The notes under the pieces are model-generated. The model was given only the letters and a program-made list of their open reading frames with translations, did not search any database and was not told the origin of the DNA. Positions 45,048 to 54,192 of a stretch of 64,000 nucleotides of DNA are shown in pieces. Position numbers and translations under genes: made by a program. Numbering within the stretch: position 1 is the first letter of the stretch; every line of letters begins with the position of its first letter. Source of the DNA: Pseudomonas sp. MN1F (GTDB lineage Bacteria; Pseudomonadota; Gammaproteobacteria; Pseudomonadales; Pseudomonadaceae); the NCBI RefSeq assembly GCF_009391885.1, contig NZ_VZII01000011.1, positions 1-64,000 on the forward strand. The letters run 5' to 3'.

Positions 45048-45401
45048 GTGACTGTCATTGCAATTGCTGTTGAACACGGCGCTGTATCAGCTGCAATCCT
45101 TGTAAAGCTCCATCGTGCGCTAGGCATTCCATTGCAGAAACTGAAGTCAGATATCTCGTAAAGAAGGCCAGTTGTGGAGTTGGAAATATTTAACAGTAAT
45201 TACTAAGAGCATGCAAAACTGATTCGTTCTGTGATTGCAATACTGAATGCAGAGAAGAATGATTCATCTTGTTACGAGATTCCCTATGGCAAGCAATATG
45301 TGTGCAGTGATCAGCTGCATCTATGGAAAATTGATTCTAGTATGGTGGAGAGCATATTGAGTGCAGCCGATAACGAGGTGAATCGCCAGCTTGACAATTA
45401 A
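45048..45401 (+). pseudogene. Decayed orphan immunity-type gene with two in-frame stops
   Basis: A single reading frame from GTG 45048 (CGAGGA 6 bases upstream) to TAA 45399-45401 would encode 117 residues but is broken by TAA at 45159-45161 and TAA at 45204-45206. Before, between and after the stops the frame reads protein-like sequence: AILVKLHRALGIPLQKLKS, then PVVELEIFNSNY, then EHAKLIRSVIAILNAEKN and LHLWKIDSSMVESILSAA. No family recognised. An intact start site plus nonsense codons suggests a recently lost orphan immunity gene. Confidence 0.6.
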
Positions 45402-45511
45402 TAGCGCATTGGGGAGTGTGCTGATCCGGCCAAGTGGCCATACGTTTAACCTCATGTGTTCGTTTAGCGCCAGGCCTTTGAGAATACTGAATACCTACGA
45501 TAGGATTAACT

Positions 45512-45930
45512 ATGCATTTTTATGCTGAGCCAGAAGTGGCTGGAGGGCTCGGTGATTGGACCGTTCTGGATGCCTCTGTGCATCCTCCTATTGTCCGCTC
45601 TCTACAATATGAGTTTGACGACTGGCGTGGTGATCAGTTTCTCGAATCATTTCCTTGCTTTATTGTTACTGAGGTGATTGCGGCTGCAATAAAAGAGGCT
45701 GGTCTATCAGGGTGTAGCTTTGGTCATGTTGATGTGAAGAAGTCTGATGTATTTGAAGAGCTAAATCCCGGCGTGTGCTTCCGGAGTTTGTTTGGTTGAA
45801 AGTTGAAGGCGTAGCTGGAGTGTCTGATTTCGGACTGACTGAAGATCACCGCCTGGTTATTTCGGAAGTCGCAAACAAGCTTTTCAAAAGCTTTGGCTTG
45901 GAGAATACGGATTTTCGGGCGTTTGGCTAG
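45512..45930 (+). pseudogene. Frameshifted immunity-type gene
   Basis: ATG 45512 has AGGA 6 bases upstream and opens PEVAGGLGDWTVLDASVHPP and DQFLESFPCFIVTEVIAAAI, a pattern I associate with immunity proteins of polymorphic toxins. This frame stops at 45799, but from 45778 another frame continues the same protein (LPEFVWLKVEGVAGVSDFG, LVISEVANKLFKSFGLEN) to TAG 45928-45930. A single-base-scale indel near 45770-45780 therefore splits the gene. The 95-residue truncated product could still be made. Sequencing error is an alternative. Confidence 0.65.
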
Positions 45931-46041
45931 TGGCTAAGTGTTTTATTGGGCGACTATAAAGGCAGGAGCTGGCCGAGGAGTTTGACCAAGTCCAAGGTGT
46001 CGGCCTTGGTGTCGTATTTATTGTTGTTTTGTGGGTGAAGC

Positions 46042-46488
46042 TTGAAAAGCTATCTTTCTCTTGCGTTCGGTATGTCGGCATTTGTCTCCGGTGCGTCTGA
46101 AGACGAGTTGAAATCGTTTGCTCGGCGCTGTAAGGAGTTATTGTTCTCTGTTCCTCCGTCCGAGTATTTGGATTTTTTACGTATCTGCAACGGCGGAGCG
46201 GAAAACGGTGTGTTTGTGTACTCAACTCGTCGCGTTCAGTTTGAGGACTGCGCTGGCCAGACGAATGATTTTGTTGAGGTGAATCTGAATTGGCGTGACT
46301 TGGAGTGGATGACGGACTATCTGGTGTTCGGGGATAGTGACATGGATGTGTTTGTGCTGGAAATCTCATCTGGAAAGTACCAGGTCAGGGATCGCCAAGC
46401 CTTTCACAATGTATACGCTGAATTCCCTTCGTTCGATGGGATGATGTGCCATGTTATCGAGGCCATGCTACACGGTGGTGGCATTTGA
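46042..46488 (+). CDS. Second SMI1/KNR4-like immunity protein
   Basis: A 148-residue protein starting at TTG 46042 with GGGTGAAG just upstream. It parallels the 44497 protein: YLDFLRICNGGAENGVFVYS against YIDFLCKFDGVASGGVFIYS, and DYLVFGDSDMDVFVLEISS with KYQVRDRQAF against RYQVRDKQAY. No toxin gene is adjacent, so it is an orphan immunity gene, plausibly giving protection against a related nuclease of competitors. Confidence 0.82.
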   Translation: MKSYLSLAFGMSAFVSGASEDELKSFARRCKELLFSVPPSEYLDFLRICNGGAENGVFVYSTRRVQFEDCAGQTNDFVEVNLNWRDLEWMTDYLVFGDSDMDVFVLEISSGKYQVRDRQAFHNVYAEFPSFDGMMCHVIEAMLHGGGI

Positions 46489-46655
46489 CATGTTTTTCTC
46501 TGGTCGCGAGCACTGGAGACTTCAACCGTTTCGTGATGTGGGTCTCACTCTGTCCGGGTTTCAGAGCTTGTCCCCAAGCCAACCCTGAACTACCCTCCGC
46601 CCCGGCCATACTCATGGCCATTCATCACCCACGGACGATCATGACGGAGCTCCCC

Positions 46656-47087
46656 ATGGAAGGCATCCCGCAAACCCAATCCACCTCTAGCAACCTCAAG
46701 CCAAAATGGCAGGAGCGTTTCGCTTTCTTCGATCAGCACGGCAGCCCGAGCAGCGCCACCTACAAGGCCGCCCTGAAGGCTGCGCCTTTCCGAAAAAGGC
46801 TGCTGATCGGAATGAACCTCATCGCCTTCCTCTTCGGCCCGATCTACTTGTTCGTGCTGGGCCTGTGGAAAAAGAACTTGTCCCTGCTGGGCATCATCGT
46901 GGCCATCACCGTGGTGATCGAGATTTTCCAGAATGTCACTGGCATCGTCATGCCGCGGGCGCTGGATACCGGGCTCAACGTGATGTTCAACGTGATGTAC
47001 GGTGTTCTCACCAATTATGCCTATTACCTGAAGCAGACCACGGGCAAGCAAGGCTGGAACCCGTTTGAGGGCATGCGCCTCATTTGA
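46656..47087 (+). CDS. DUF2628 family membrane protein
   Basis: A 143-residue protein; the ATG at 46656 has GGAG 6 bases upstream (ATG 46641 is an alternative). A soluble N-terminus (KPKWQERFAFFDQHGSPSS) precedes two or three membrane helices (LLIGMNLIAFLFGPIYLFVLGLW, LLGIIVAITVVIEIF). The FGPIYLFVLGLWKK pattern is typical of DUF2628. GC content is back to the genomic level, marking the end of the T6SS island. Function unknown. Confidence 0.82.
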   Translation: MEGIPQTQSTSSNLKPKWQERFAFFDQHGSPSSATYKAALKAAPFRKRLLIGMNLIAFLFGPIYLFVLGLWKKNLSLLGIIVAITVVIEIFQNVTGIVMPRALDTGLNVMFNVMYGVLTNYAYYLKQTTGKQGWNPFEGMRLI

Positions 47088-47123
47088 TGCCTTTGTAGTA
47101 CGCCTGAAACAAGGTTGCGTCAG

Positions 47124-47233
47124 GGCTGCCAGATGCCTGGCTGGGGATTTTCGGCGCCTGTGAGATCGAGCGCCGCGCGGGCGGCGCTCGATCTCACAGG
47201 CGCCGAAAATCCCCAGCCAGGCATCTGGCAGCC
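47124..47233. repeat. Perfect 53-bp inverted repeat (long hairpin)
   Basis: Arms 47124-47176 and 47181-47233 are perfectly complementary over 53 bases with a 4-base loop GCGG. I checked all pairs. It lies between the convergent DUF2628 gene and batD, ending 8 bases before the batD stop. It lacks a long T-run but either strand would form a very stable RNA hairpin, so it may act as a bidirectional terminator or be a REP-type doublet. Unusually long for a plain terminator. Confidence 0.95.
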
Positions 47234-47240
47234 ACACCCC

Positions 47241-48866
47241 TCACTTCGGATAAAGCGGCGGCAAGCTCCCACTCTCCCCAGCAGGCAACAACACCTGCTC
47301 CGCCGGCGGAATCGTGCCGATCGCCCGCCACAGATCTTCACCCTGCCAATACTGGCCACTCTCGCTATACAAAGCCCCATTCAACCCATCCAGCGCATCC
47401 GACAACGGCACAAACCGCGCCGCCATCTCGGCCAGGGTCTCCGGCTGCTGCCGCGCCCAGGCATCGAGCGCCTGTCGCGTAGCCTGTGGGTCGTTGGCCT
47501 GGCAGGCGCGCTTGAGGTCATCCAGCAAAGTCCGCGGGCTCGGCCCATTCTGCGCAGCACGCAGCACCGCCGGCTGCGAGCGGGCACGCCACCACAGGGC
47601 GAAGCCGAGCACCGTGGTCAGGGCGAACAGCAGGGTGGCGAGCTGCCAGGGCCACAGCAGGTGGCTGGCACCGCTGCTGTCGCCAACCGGGGTGTCGGCG
47701 CTCAGCGCGGGGTTGTCCTGCACGTCCAGCATACGCGCCGGCAGGCTGCTCTGTTCCAGGTGGTCTTCGCGGGTATTCCACCAGGTAACTTCCACTGCTG
47801 GCAGGGCCAGCTTGCCGCTGTGGGTCGGCACCAGCGCTTCACGCTCTTCGCGGTTGGCGGTCATGCCGCGTTCGCTGATCTCGTTGCGCAGCACTGGCTG
47901 GTCCGGGTAGCGGCGCAGGCCGACGATCTCGGTGGCGGGCAGCTGTGGCAGCTGGGTGCTCGACAGGCCTTCGGCGCGTAGTGTGATGTTTCGGGTCAGC
48001 GAGTCGCCGATCTGTGGCTGCTGGCTGGCCGGGTCGGGGTTCCAGTGTTCTTCCAGGCTCAGGTCACGTGCCGGCAGCCACGGCACATTGGCCGGCCAGG
48101 CGGCGGGGATGGGGCGCACGGCCAGGCGCAGCGGTAGTGAACTGACCTGCACCTGGCGGCCAACCCGGGCAGCGCCGGCAGGTTGCTGAGCGTTGTCGGC
48201 GGCGGTGGCGGTGAAGGTCAGCGGTGGAATGTCCAGGTCGCCGCTCTGCTGCGGATACACCGCGTAGCGGGTTTCGATCACCCCGTGGCGCACGCCGTTG
48301 ATTTCCTTCTCGTAGGTGCGCGACTCACCCAGCGGCTCGACCTTGGCGTTTTCCAGCTGCAGCGGGCTCAGGCTGCTGTCGTCGTACAGCGACACCGAAT
48401 GGTAGATGCGCAGGGTCAGCACGGCCTGGGCCTGGACGTATACCTCGTGGCTGTCCAGGGTGGCTTCGACGAAGACTTGCGAGGCGACTTCCGGGCGGCT
48501 GGCGTCGGCCTGCAGCACTTGCAGGTCGATGGCCTGGCTGTGCGACTGGCCCAGTTGCAGCTCGGGGATACGCAGGCTGCCGCTGTGCCGGGGCAGCAGG
48601 GTGATGATCCAGCGGGTGCTGGCGCGGGTTTCGCCATCAAGGGTGTGCAGGCTGTTCAACTGGCGGGTGCCGCGCACTTCGAAGTCGCTGTCCAGGGCGC
48701 GCAGGTCGGGCTTGCCGAACTGGGTCACGTCCTGGCTTTCGAGGGTCAGTTCGAGGGTTTCGCCGGCTTCCAGGCGCGTGCGGTCGACGCTGGCCTGCAG
48801 CGTGGGTAGGGCCTGGGCCATGACGGCCCACAACAGGCAGAGAAGAAAGACGCCGAAGCGACTCAT
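47241..48866 (-). CDS. batD: BatD family membrane protein
   Basis: A 541-residue protein with signal peptide (LLCLLWAVMAQALPTLQA), repeated beta-sandwich domains beginning VDRTRLEAGETLELTLES and a C-terminal transmembrane helix (LLWPWQLATLLFALTTVLGFALWW) with a cytosolic tail. This is the BatD (oxygen-tolerance) architecture, with most of the protein in the periplasm. Last gene of the MoxR/Bat operon, with a 4-base overlap with batB. Confidence 0.9.
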   Translation of the reverse strand: MSRFGVFLLCLLWAVMAQALPTLQASVDRTRLEAGETLELTLESQDVTQFGKPDLRALDSDFEVRGTRQLNSLHTLDGETRASTRWIITLLPRHSGSLRIPELQLGQSHSQAIDLQVLQADASRPEVASQVFVEATLDSHEVYVQAQAVLTLRIYHSVSLYDDSSLSPLQLENAKVEPLGESRTYEKEINGVRHGVIETRYAVYPQQSGDLDIPPLTFTATAADNAQQPAGAARVGRQVQVSSLPLRLAVRPIPAAWPANVPWLPARDLSLEEHWNPDPASQQPQIGDSLTRNITLRAEGLSSTQLPQLPATEIVGLRRYPDQPVLRNEISERGMTANREEREALVPTHSGKLALPAVEVTWWNTREDHLEQSSLPARMLDVQDNPALSADTPVGDSSGASHLLWPWQLATLLFALTTVLGFALWWRARSQPAVLRAAQNGPSPRTLLDDLKRACQANDPQATRQALDAWARQQPETLAEMAARFVPLSDALDGLNGALYSESGQYWQGEDLWRAIGTIPPAEQVLLPAGESGSLPPLYPK

Positions 48867-50581
48867 CGTGTTTTTTCCTGATGCAATTGCTGTTCATACC
48901 AGAATTTGCGGCGCAACAACTCCGCCGGGTTGTCGGGGATCTCTCGCAGCCATTGTTCCAGGGCCTGGCGCTGTTCGGCATCGAGGCTGGTCGATACCGG
49001 GCGCTGCGGCGGCTGGGTGATGCTGTCGTCATCGCCGCCCTGGGTGCCAGGCGCCGCCTGGCTGTTGTTGCTGCCTTCACCGGGTTGTTGCGCGCTGGCC
49101 TGTTCTTCACTGCCGGGCGTGCCTTGGGCAGGGCTGCTGGCCGAGCTGCTGTTGCCTTCGGTTTCGTTGCCTGGGGTGCCTTGGGTGTCGTTGTTGGCCG
49201 GTTGTTCTTCGGCCTGGGCTTCGCGTTGCTGCAGCAGTTGCTGCACCAGCGCCTGGTTGGCCAGTGCCGGCTGCAGGTCGGGCTGGCGCTCCAGGGCCTG
49301 TTCGTAGGCATCCAGGGCGGCTTCCAGTTCGCCGCTGCGGGCCAGGGCATTGCCTCGATTGTAGTGGGCTGCGGCGCTGTCGCCCTGGGCAAAGGCCTCG
49401 GCGGCGCCGGCATAGTCGCCGGCCTGGTACAGCGCCATGCCGCGCCATTGCGGGTCCTGAAAGTGCCGGGCGGCGTCTGCCGGGCGTTGCTTGCGCAGCA
49501 GCATCTGGCCCTGTTGATCGGGGCGCAGCCACAGGTCGTTGAGTTCGAATGCCTGGCTCGGCTGTGGCAGGGCCAGCAGCAGTGGCAGGCAGAACAGCCA
49601 ACCGCGGCGCCCGGCACAGGCGGCCAGCAGCAACAGCGGCAGTAACAGCCAGTAACCCTGGTCGGCCCAGCTGTCCAGTTGCAGGGTCTGGCCGGCATCG
49701 CGCAGGTGGCGCGGGTTGTCGAACAGGCCCAGGCCGCGCAGGTCGAGGTCGTCGATGCGGGCATGGCGGTAGCGCCCGCCGGTGCCACTGATGAAGGCCT
49801 TGAGGCTGGCACTGTCGAGCCGCGGCAGGAGGATGCCACCCTGGTCATCCTTGAGGTATTCGCCATTGGCCTGGCGCACTGGCGCGCCGTCGCCGGTGCC
49901 GATGCCGAGCATCAGCAGGCTCGGGCCCTGGCGGCCGAGGGCCTGGGAGATGCCCTGGCGCTCCGGCGCGCTCAGCGCCGAGCCGACCAGCAGCAGGCGA
50001 CCCTGGCCGAGGCCGCTCTGGGCCAGCAGGGCCAGGCCTTTTTGCACGGCCAGGTCGGCGCGCTGGCCAGGTTGGGGCATGATCGACGGGTCGATGGCTT
50101 CCAGCAGGTTGCGCGTGGTACCCAGGTCATCCGACAGCGGCACCAGAGTGTGCGCACTGCCGGCGTAGACGATCAGCGCGGTCTGGCTGTCATTGCGGTG
50201 TTCGAGCAAGTCGAGGATCTTGCGCCGGGCCTGCTCCAGGCGGTTGGGCGCAACGTCTTCGGCAAGCATCTGTGGGGTCAGTTCGAGCAGGATTACCAGC
50301 GGGTCGGCCGGGCGCTGGCGGGTTTCTTCCAGGCGCTGCCAGCTCGGCCCGAGCAGGGCCAGCACCACCAGCAACCAGGCCAGGCCCAGGGCCACCCAGG
50401 GCAGTTTGCTGTTGCTGCCGCTGCCGCCGCCGAGCAGCACCGGGTGGAAGGCTGGTGGCAGGATCATCTGCCAGCGCCCGGCGCGCTTGCGCCGGTGCCA
50501 CAGCTTGAACAGCAGCCAGCCGAGCAGGGGCACCACCAGCAGCCAAAGCGGGCGCAGCCATTGTGGCCAGAGATCGATCAT
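48863..50581 (-). CDS. batB: BatB/BatC fusion: VWA domain plus TPR
   Basis: A 572-residue protein starting at ATG 50581 (ATGA overlap with batA). Two N-terminal helices (PLWLLVVPLLGWLLF, LGLAWLLVVLALLGP) precede a VWA domain (about 94-280), a further helix, then TPR repeats (about 360-440: RGMALYQAGDYAGAAEAFAQG, ALDAYEQALERQPDLQPALA) and a low-complexity Gln/Ser/Gly tail. The MIDAS position reads LLELTPQML instead of DxSxS, so metal binding by this VWA is doubtful. It combines roles split between BatB and BatC elsewhere. Confidence 0.88.
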   Translation of the reverse strand: MIDLWPQWLRPLWLLVVPLLGWLLFKLWHRRKRAGRWQMILPPAFHPVLLGGGSGSNSKLPWVALGLAWLLVVLALLGPSWQRLEETRQRPADPLVILLELTPQMLAEDVAPNRLEQARRKILDLLEHRNDSQTALIVYAGSAHTLVPLSDDLGTTRNLLEAIDPSIMPQPGQRADLAVQKGLALLAQSGLGQGRLLLVGSALSAPERQGISQALGRQGPSLLMLGIGTGDGAPVRQANGEYLKDDQGGILLPRLDSASLKAFISGTGGRYRHARIDDLDLRGLGLFDNPRHLRDAGQTLQLDSWADQGYWLLLPLLLLAACAGRRGWLFCLPLLLALPQPSQAFELNDLWLRPDQQGQMLLRKQRPADAARHFQDPQWRGMALYQAGDYAGAAEAFAQGDSAAAHYNRGNALARSGELEAALDAYEQALERQPDLQPALANQALVQQLLQQREAQAEEQPANNDTQGTPGNETEGNSSSASSPAQGTPGSEEQASAQQPGEGSNNSQAAPGTQGGDDDSITQPPQRPVSTSLDAEQRQALEQWLREIPDNPAELLRRKFWYEQQLHQEKTR

Positions 50582-51654
50582 CGCCGTTTCCTCAGGCGCA
50601 GGCGTTTCAGGCGCTGGCGCCATTCCGGATGGGGCTGCAGGAAACGCGGCTTGCGCAGCACCTTGTGCAGCAGGTTGTCGGGCCATTGCACCGCCACCAC
50701 CAGCAACACGCTGAGCAGCAGGGCCAAGGCCAGCGGCCAGGCATACAGGGCTTTGGCCGTGCGCGCCTGGGTCGGTTGCTGGGCAACCGGTTCAAGCTGA
50801 TCGAGGGTATCGCCGATGGCGTTCAGCTCGGCGCCGTCATGGGCGCGGAAGTAGGCGCCGTGGGTGATGTCGGCAATTTCCTTGAGCGACGCTTCATCGA
50901 GGTCCAGGCTCGGGTTCAGGCCGAGCAGGCCGGGTGTGCCGCTGGCCTCGGGGTTGGCGCCGATGCCGATGGTGTAGATGCGCACGCCTTCCTGGGCGGC
51001 CAGGCGGGCGGCGGTCAGCGGGTGAATCTGCCCGCCGTTGTTGGCGCCGTCGGTGACCAGCACCAATACCCGGCTTTGTGCCGGGCGCTGGCGCAGGCGC
51101 TTGACCGCCAGGCCGATGGCGTCACCGATGGCGGTGTTCTTGCCAGCGATGCCGATCTGCGCCTCGTCGAGAAAGGTGCGCACGGTGCGCCGGTCGAAGG
51201 TCAGCGGCGCTTGCAGGTAGGCCTGGCTGCCGAACAGGATCAGGCCGACACGGTCGCCTTGGCGGTCCTGCAGGAAGTCGCCGAGCAGTGCTTTTACCAG
51301 GTCCAGGCGGCTGATGTCTTCGTCTTTCCATTGCATGTCGGGGAAGTCCATCGAGCCCGAGACATCCACCGCCACCAGCAGGTCGCGGCCACTGGAGGCC
51401 ACCGGTACCGGTTCGCCAAGCCACTGCGGGCGGGCGGCGGCCAGCAGCAGCAACAGCCAGATCACTACATACGGCGCCTGCTGGCGCAGGGTCGGTAGGT
51501 TCAGCCGTGCGCGGCGCCCGGCCAGGCCTTCGAGTTCGTCGAGGAAGCCGACCTTGAGCACCGGCTCGCCGCTGTCGGCAGCGGGCAGCAGCAGGCGCGC
51601 CAGCCACGGCAGCGGCAGCAGTGTGAAGATCCACGGCCAGGCCAGTTCAAACAT
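50578..51654 (-). CDS. batA: BatA: membrane VWA-domain protein
   Basis: A 358-residue protein beginning MFELAWPWIFTLLPL at ATG 51654. Two N-terminal helices, a VWA domain with intact MIDAS (Asp97, Ser99, Ser101 in VAVDVSGSMDFP; later LVTDGANNGG) and a C-terminal helix near WPLALALLLSVLLVVAV. It presumably forms an inner-membrane complex with BatB and is acted on by MoxR. Overlaps its neighbours by 8 and 4 bases. Confidence 0.92.
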   Translation of the reverse strand: MFELAWPWIFTLLPLPWLARLLLPAADSGEPVLKVGFLDELEGLAGRRARLNLPTLRQQAPYVVIWLLLLLAAARPQWLGEPVPVASSGRDLLVAVDVSGSMDFPDMQWKDEDISRLDLVKALLGDFLQDRQGDRVGLILFGSQAYLQAPLTFDRRTVRTFLDEAQIGIAGKNTAIGDAIGLAVKRLRQRPAQSRVLVLVTDGANNGGQIHPLTAARLAAQEGVRIYTIGIGANPEASGTPGLLGLNPSLDLDEASLKEIADITHGAYFRAHDGAELNAIGDTLDQLEPVAQQPTQARTAKALYAWPLALALLLSVLLVVAVQWPDNLLHKVLRKPRFLQPHPEWRQRLKRLRLRKRR

Positions 51655-52141
51655 GTTTGCGAATCCAGGTTTCGACCGCCTGGCTGAGCCCGACGATGGC
51701 CTTGTCGTCAAGTTTGCACTCGGGCTTGTAGGCGCCTTCGACCAGCACCATCCAGCGGGTCAGGCCGGCGGCCGGGCAGCGGTTGTCGAGAAAGGCCAGC
51801 CACTGGCGGCCGTTCAAGGTATGGCTGTTGGCGCCGGGGTAGTGGTTGCGGCACAGGCGCTTGAGCAGGGCGTTGATCTGCTGCAGCCAGGCACCGGCCG
51901 GTGCGCCGTCGTAGGGGCGCGGCAGGCGGGCGAGTTCGGCCAGGGCTTCCAGGCGCACCGGGTCGAGCGGCAGCTCGGCGCGCACCACCGGGCGCTTGCC
52001 CGGGCGCCAGCGGCGCAACCGCCACAGGCCCCAGGCCAGCAGCGGCAGCAGCGCGAGCAGCAGCCACCAGCCCGGTGCTGGCGGCCACAGGCCGATCGCC
52101 GGCGGTGCGATCAGCGGTTGTAGCTGGTCCAGCGGGTTCAT
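51647..52141 (-). CDS. DUF4381 family membrane protein
   Basis: A 164-residue protein from ATG 52141. One strong helix (PGWWLLLALLPLLAWGLWRL) follows a short periplasmic N-terminus (MNPLDQLQPLIAPPAIGLWP); the cytosolic part contains LLKRLCRNHYPGANSHTLNGRQW. This is DUF4381, regularly found between the DUF58 and batA genes. 4-base overlap with the DUF58 gene. Confidence 0.88.
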   Translation of the reverse strand: MNPLDQLQPLIAPPAIGLWPPAPGWWLLLALLPLLAWGLWRLRRWRPGKRPVVRAELPLDPVRLEALAELARLPRPYDGAPAGAWLQQINALLKRLCRNHYPGANSHTLNGRQWLAFLDNRCPAAGLTRWMVLVEGAYKPECKLDDKAIVGLSQAVETWIRKHV

Positions 52142-53082
52142 TGGCCACTCCCGGGGCGCTGGGCGTTCAGGTATTCGCGCAGTTGTTCGATCATCTCGCT
52201 CTGGGTGCTCAGCGGCATAAGCACTACGCGCAGCTTCTGCGCCATCAGCTCCCAACGCTCGATGCGCGCTTCGGCCTGTTGACGGTAGGCCTGGCGCAGG
52301 TTGGCGTCCAGGGTGTCGAGCTCCAGCTGCGCACCGCGCTGGGCGAAACGCAGCAGGCCGGCGGCGGGCAGGGCGTGGTCGAGCGGGTCGGACACCGGCA
52401 TCAGCAGCAGGTCGCAATGGCGCGAGAGCATCGCCAGGTGCTGCTCGGCCTGGGCGCTGAGCGAGCGTTCGTCGCAGATGACGATGGCCAGGCTGCCGGG
52501 GCGCAGCACTTCACGGGCGCGGCGCAGGGCCAGGCCAAGGTTGTCGGCCTGCGGCGCAGCTTCGGTGTGCAGGGCCTGGTTGACCTTGGCCAGGCGGTTG
52601 AGCAGCTGCAGCAGGCTCTGCTTGCTGCGCCGTGGCTTGATCTCATGGTGCTCGTTGTCGCCGAATACCAGCCCGCCGATACGGTCGTTGTGGCCCAGCG
52701 CGGCCCAACCGAACAGCGCGGCAGCCTCGGCTGCGAGCACCGACTTGAACATCAGCCCCGAGCCGAAGAACAGGCGCTGGCTTTGCTCGACGAGGATGAA
52801 GATCGGCCGTTCGCGCTCTTCGTGGAACAGCTTGGTGTGCGGCTCCTGGGTGCGCGCGGTAACGCGCCAGTCGATGTTGCGCACATCGTCACCGGCCTGG
52901 TACACGCGCACCTGGTCGAAGTCCACGCCGCGCCCGCGCAGCTTGGAATGGTGCAGGCCGACCAGCGGGCTGCGCTGGCCAGGGCGGGAAAACAGCTGGA
53001 TCTCGCGCACGCGGTGGCGCATGTCGATCAATTCGGTGAGGCCGATGCGGATGCCGGGTTCGGCCTGCTGCGTGGTGGGCAT
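52138..53082 (-). CDS. DUF58 domain protein of the MoxR/Bat operon
   Basis: A 314-residue soluble protein with the DUF58 signature VRNIDWRVTARTQEPHTKLF and a VWA-like fold (FILVEQSQRLFFGSG, LAIVICDERSL). DUF58 proteins regularly partner MoxR ATPases. It starts 3 bases after the moxR stop. Confidence 0.93.
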   Translation of the reverse strand: MPTTQQAEPGIRIGLTELIDMRHRVREIQLFSRPGQRSPLVGLHHSKLRGRGVDFDQVRVYQAGDDVRNIDWRVTARTQEPHTKLFHEERERPIFILVEQSQRLFFGSGLMFKSVLAAEAAALFGWAALGHNDRIGGLVFGDNEHHEIKPRRSKQSLLQLLNRLAKVNQALHTEAAPQADNLGLALRRAREVLRPGSLAIVICDERSLSAQAEQHLAMLSRHCDLLLMPVSDPLDHALPAAGLLRFAQRGAQLELDTLDANLRQAYRQQAEARIERWELMAQKLRVVLMPLSTQSEMIEQLREYLNAQRPGSGQ

Positions 53083-53085
53083 GGG

Positions 53086-54045
<960 letters not shown>

Positions 54046-54067
54046 CGGCGGCGGTTCCTGGGATTGC

Positions 54068-54089
54068 GCCAGGTCGCGGGCGACCTGGC
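54068..54089. repeat. 10-bp inverted repeat upstream of moxR
   Basis: Perfect arms GCCAGGTCGC / GCGACCTGGC with a 2-base loop, 23 bases before the moxR ATG and just 5' of its ribosome-binding site. It could be a dyad operator or an mRNA hairpin affecting translation. Confidence 0.5.
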
Positions 54090-54192
54090 AGGGGCTGATA
54101 CTTTAATCTATCCAGGGGGGCGCCGACCAATGAAGGCCGGGATTTTTATCGCTGCCACGGTCGCTGCAGGGCGCGCCCGCACGCTTTTCGGC

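Noticed and set aside
45884..46369. 161-codon minus-strand ORF across the immunity debris
   Set aside because: Low-complexity Ser/Thr/Pro translation antisense to the well-supported 46042-46488 gene.
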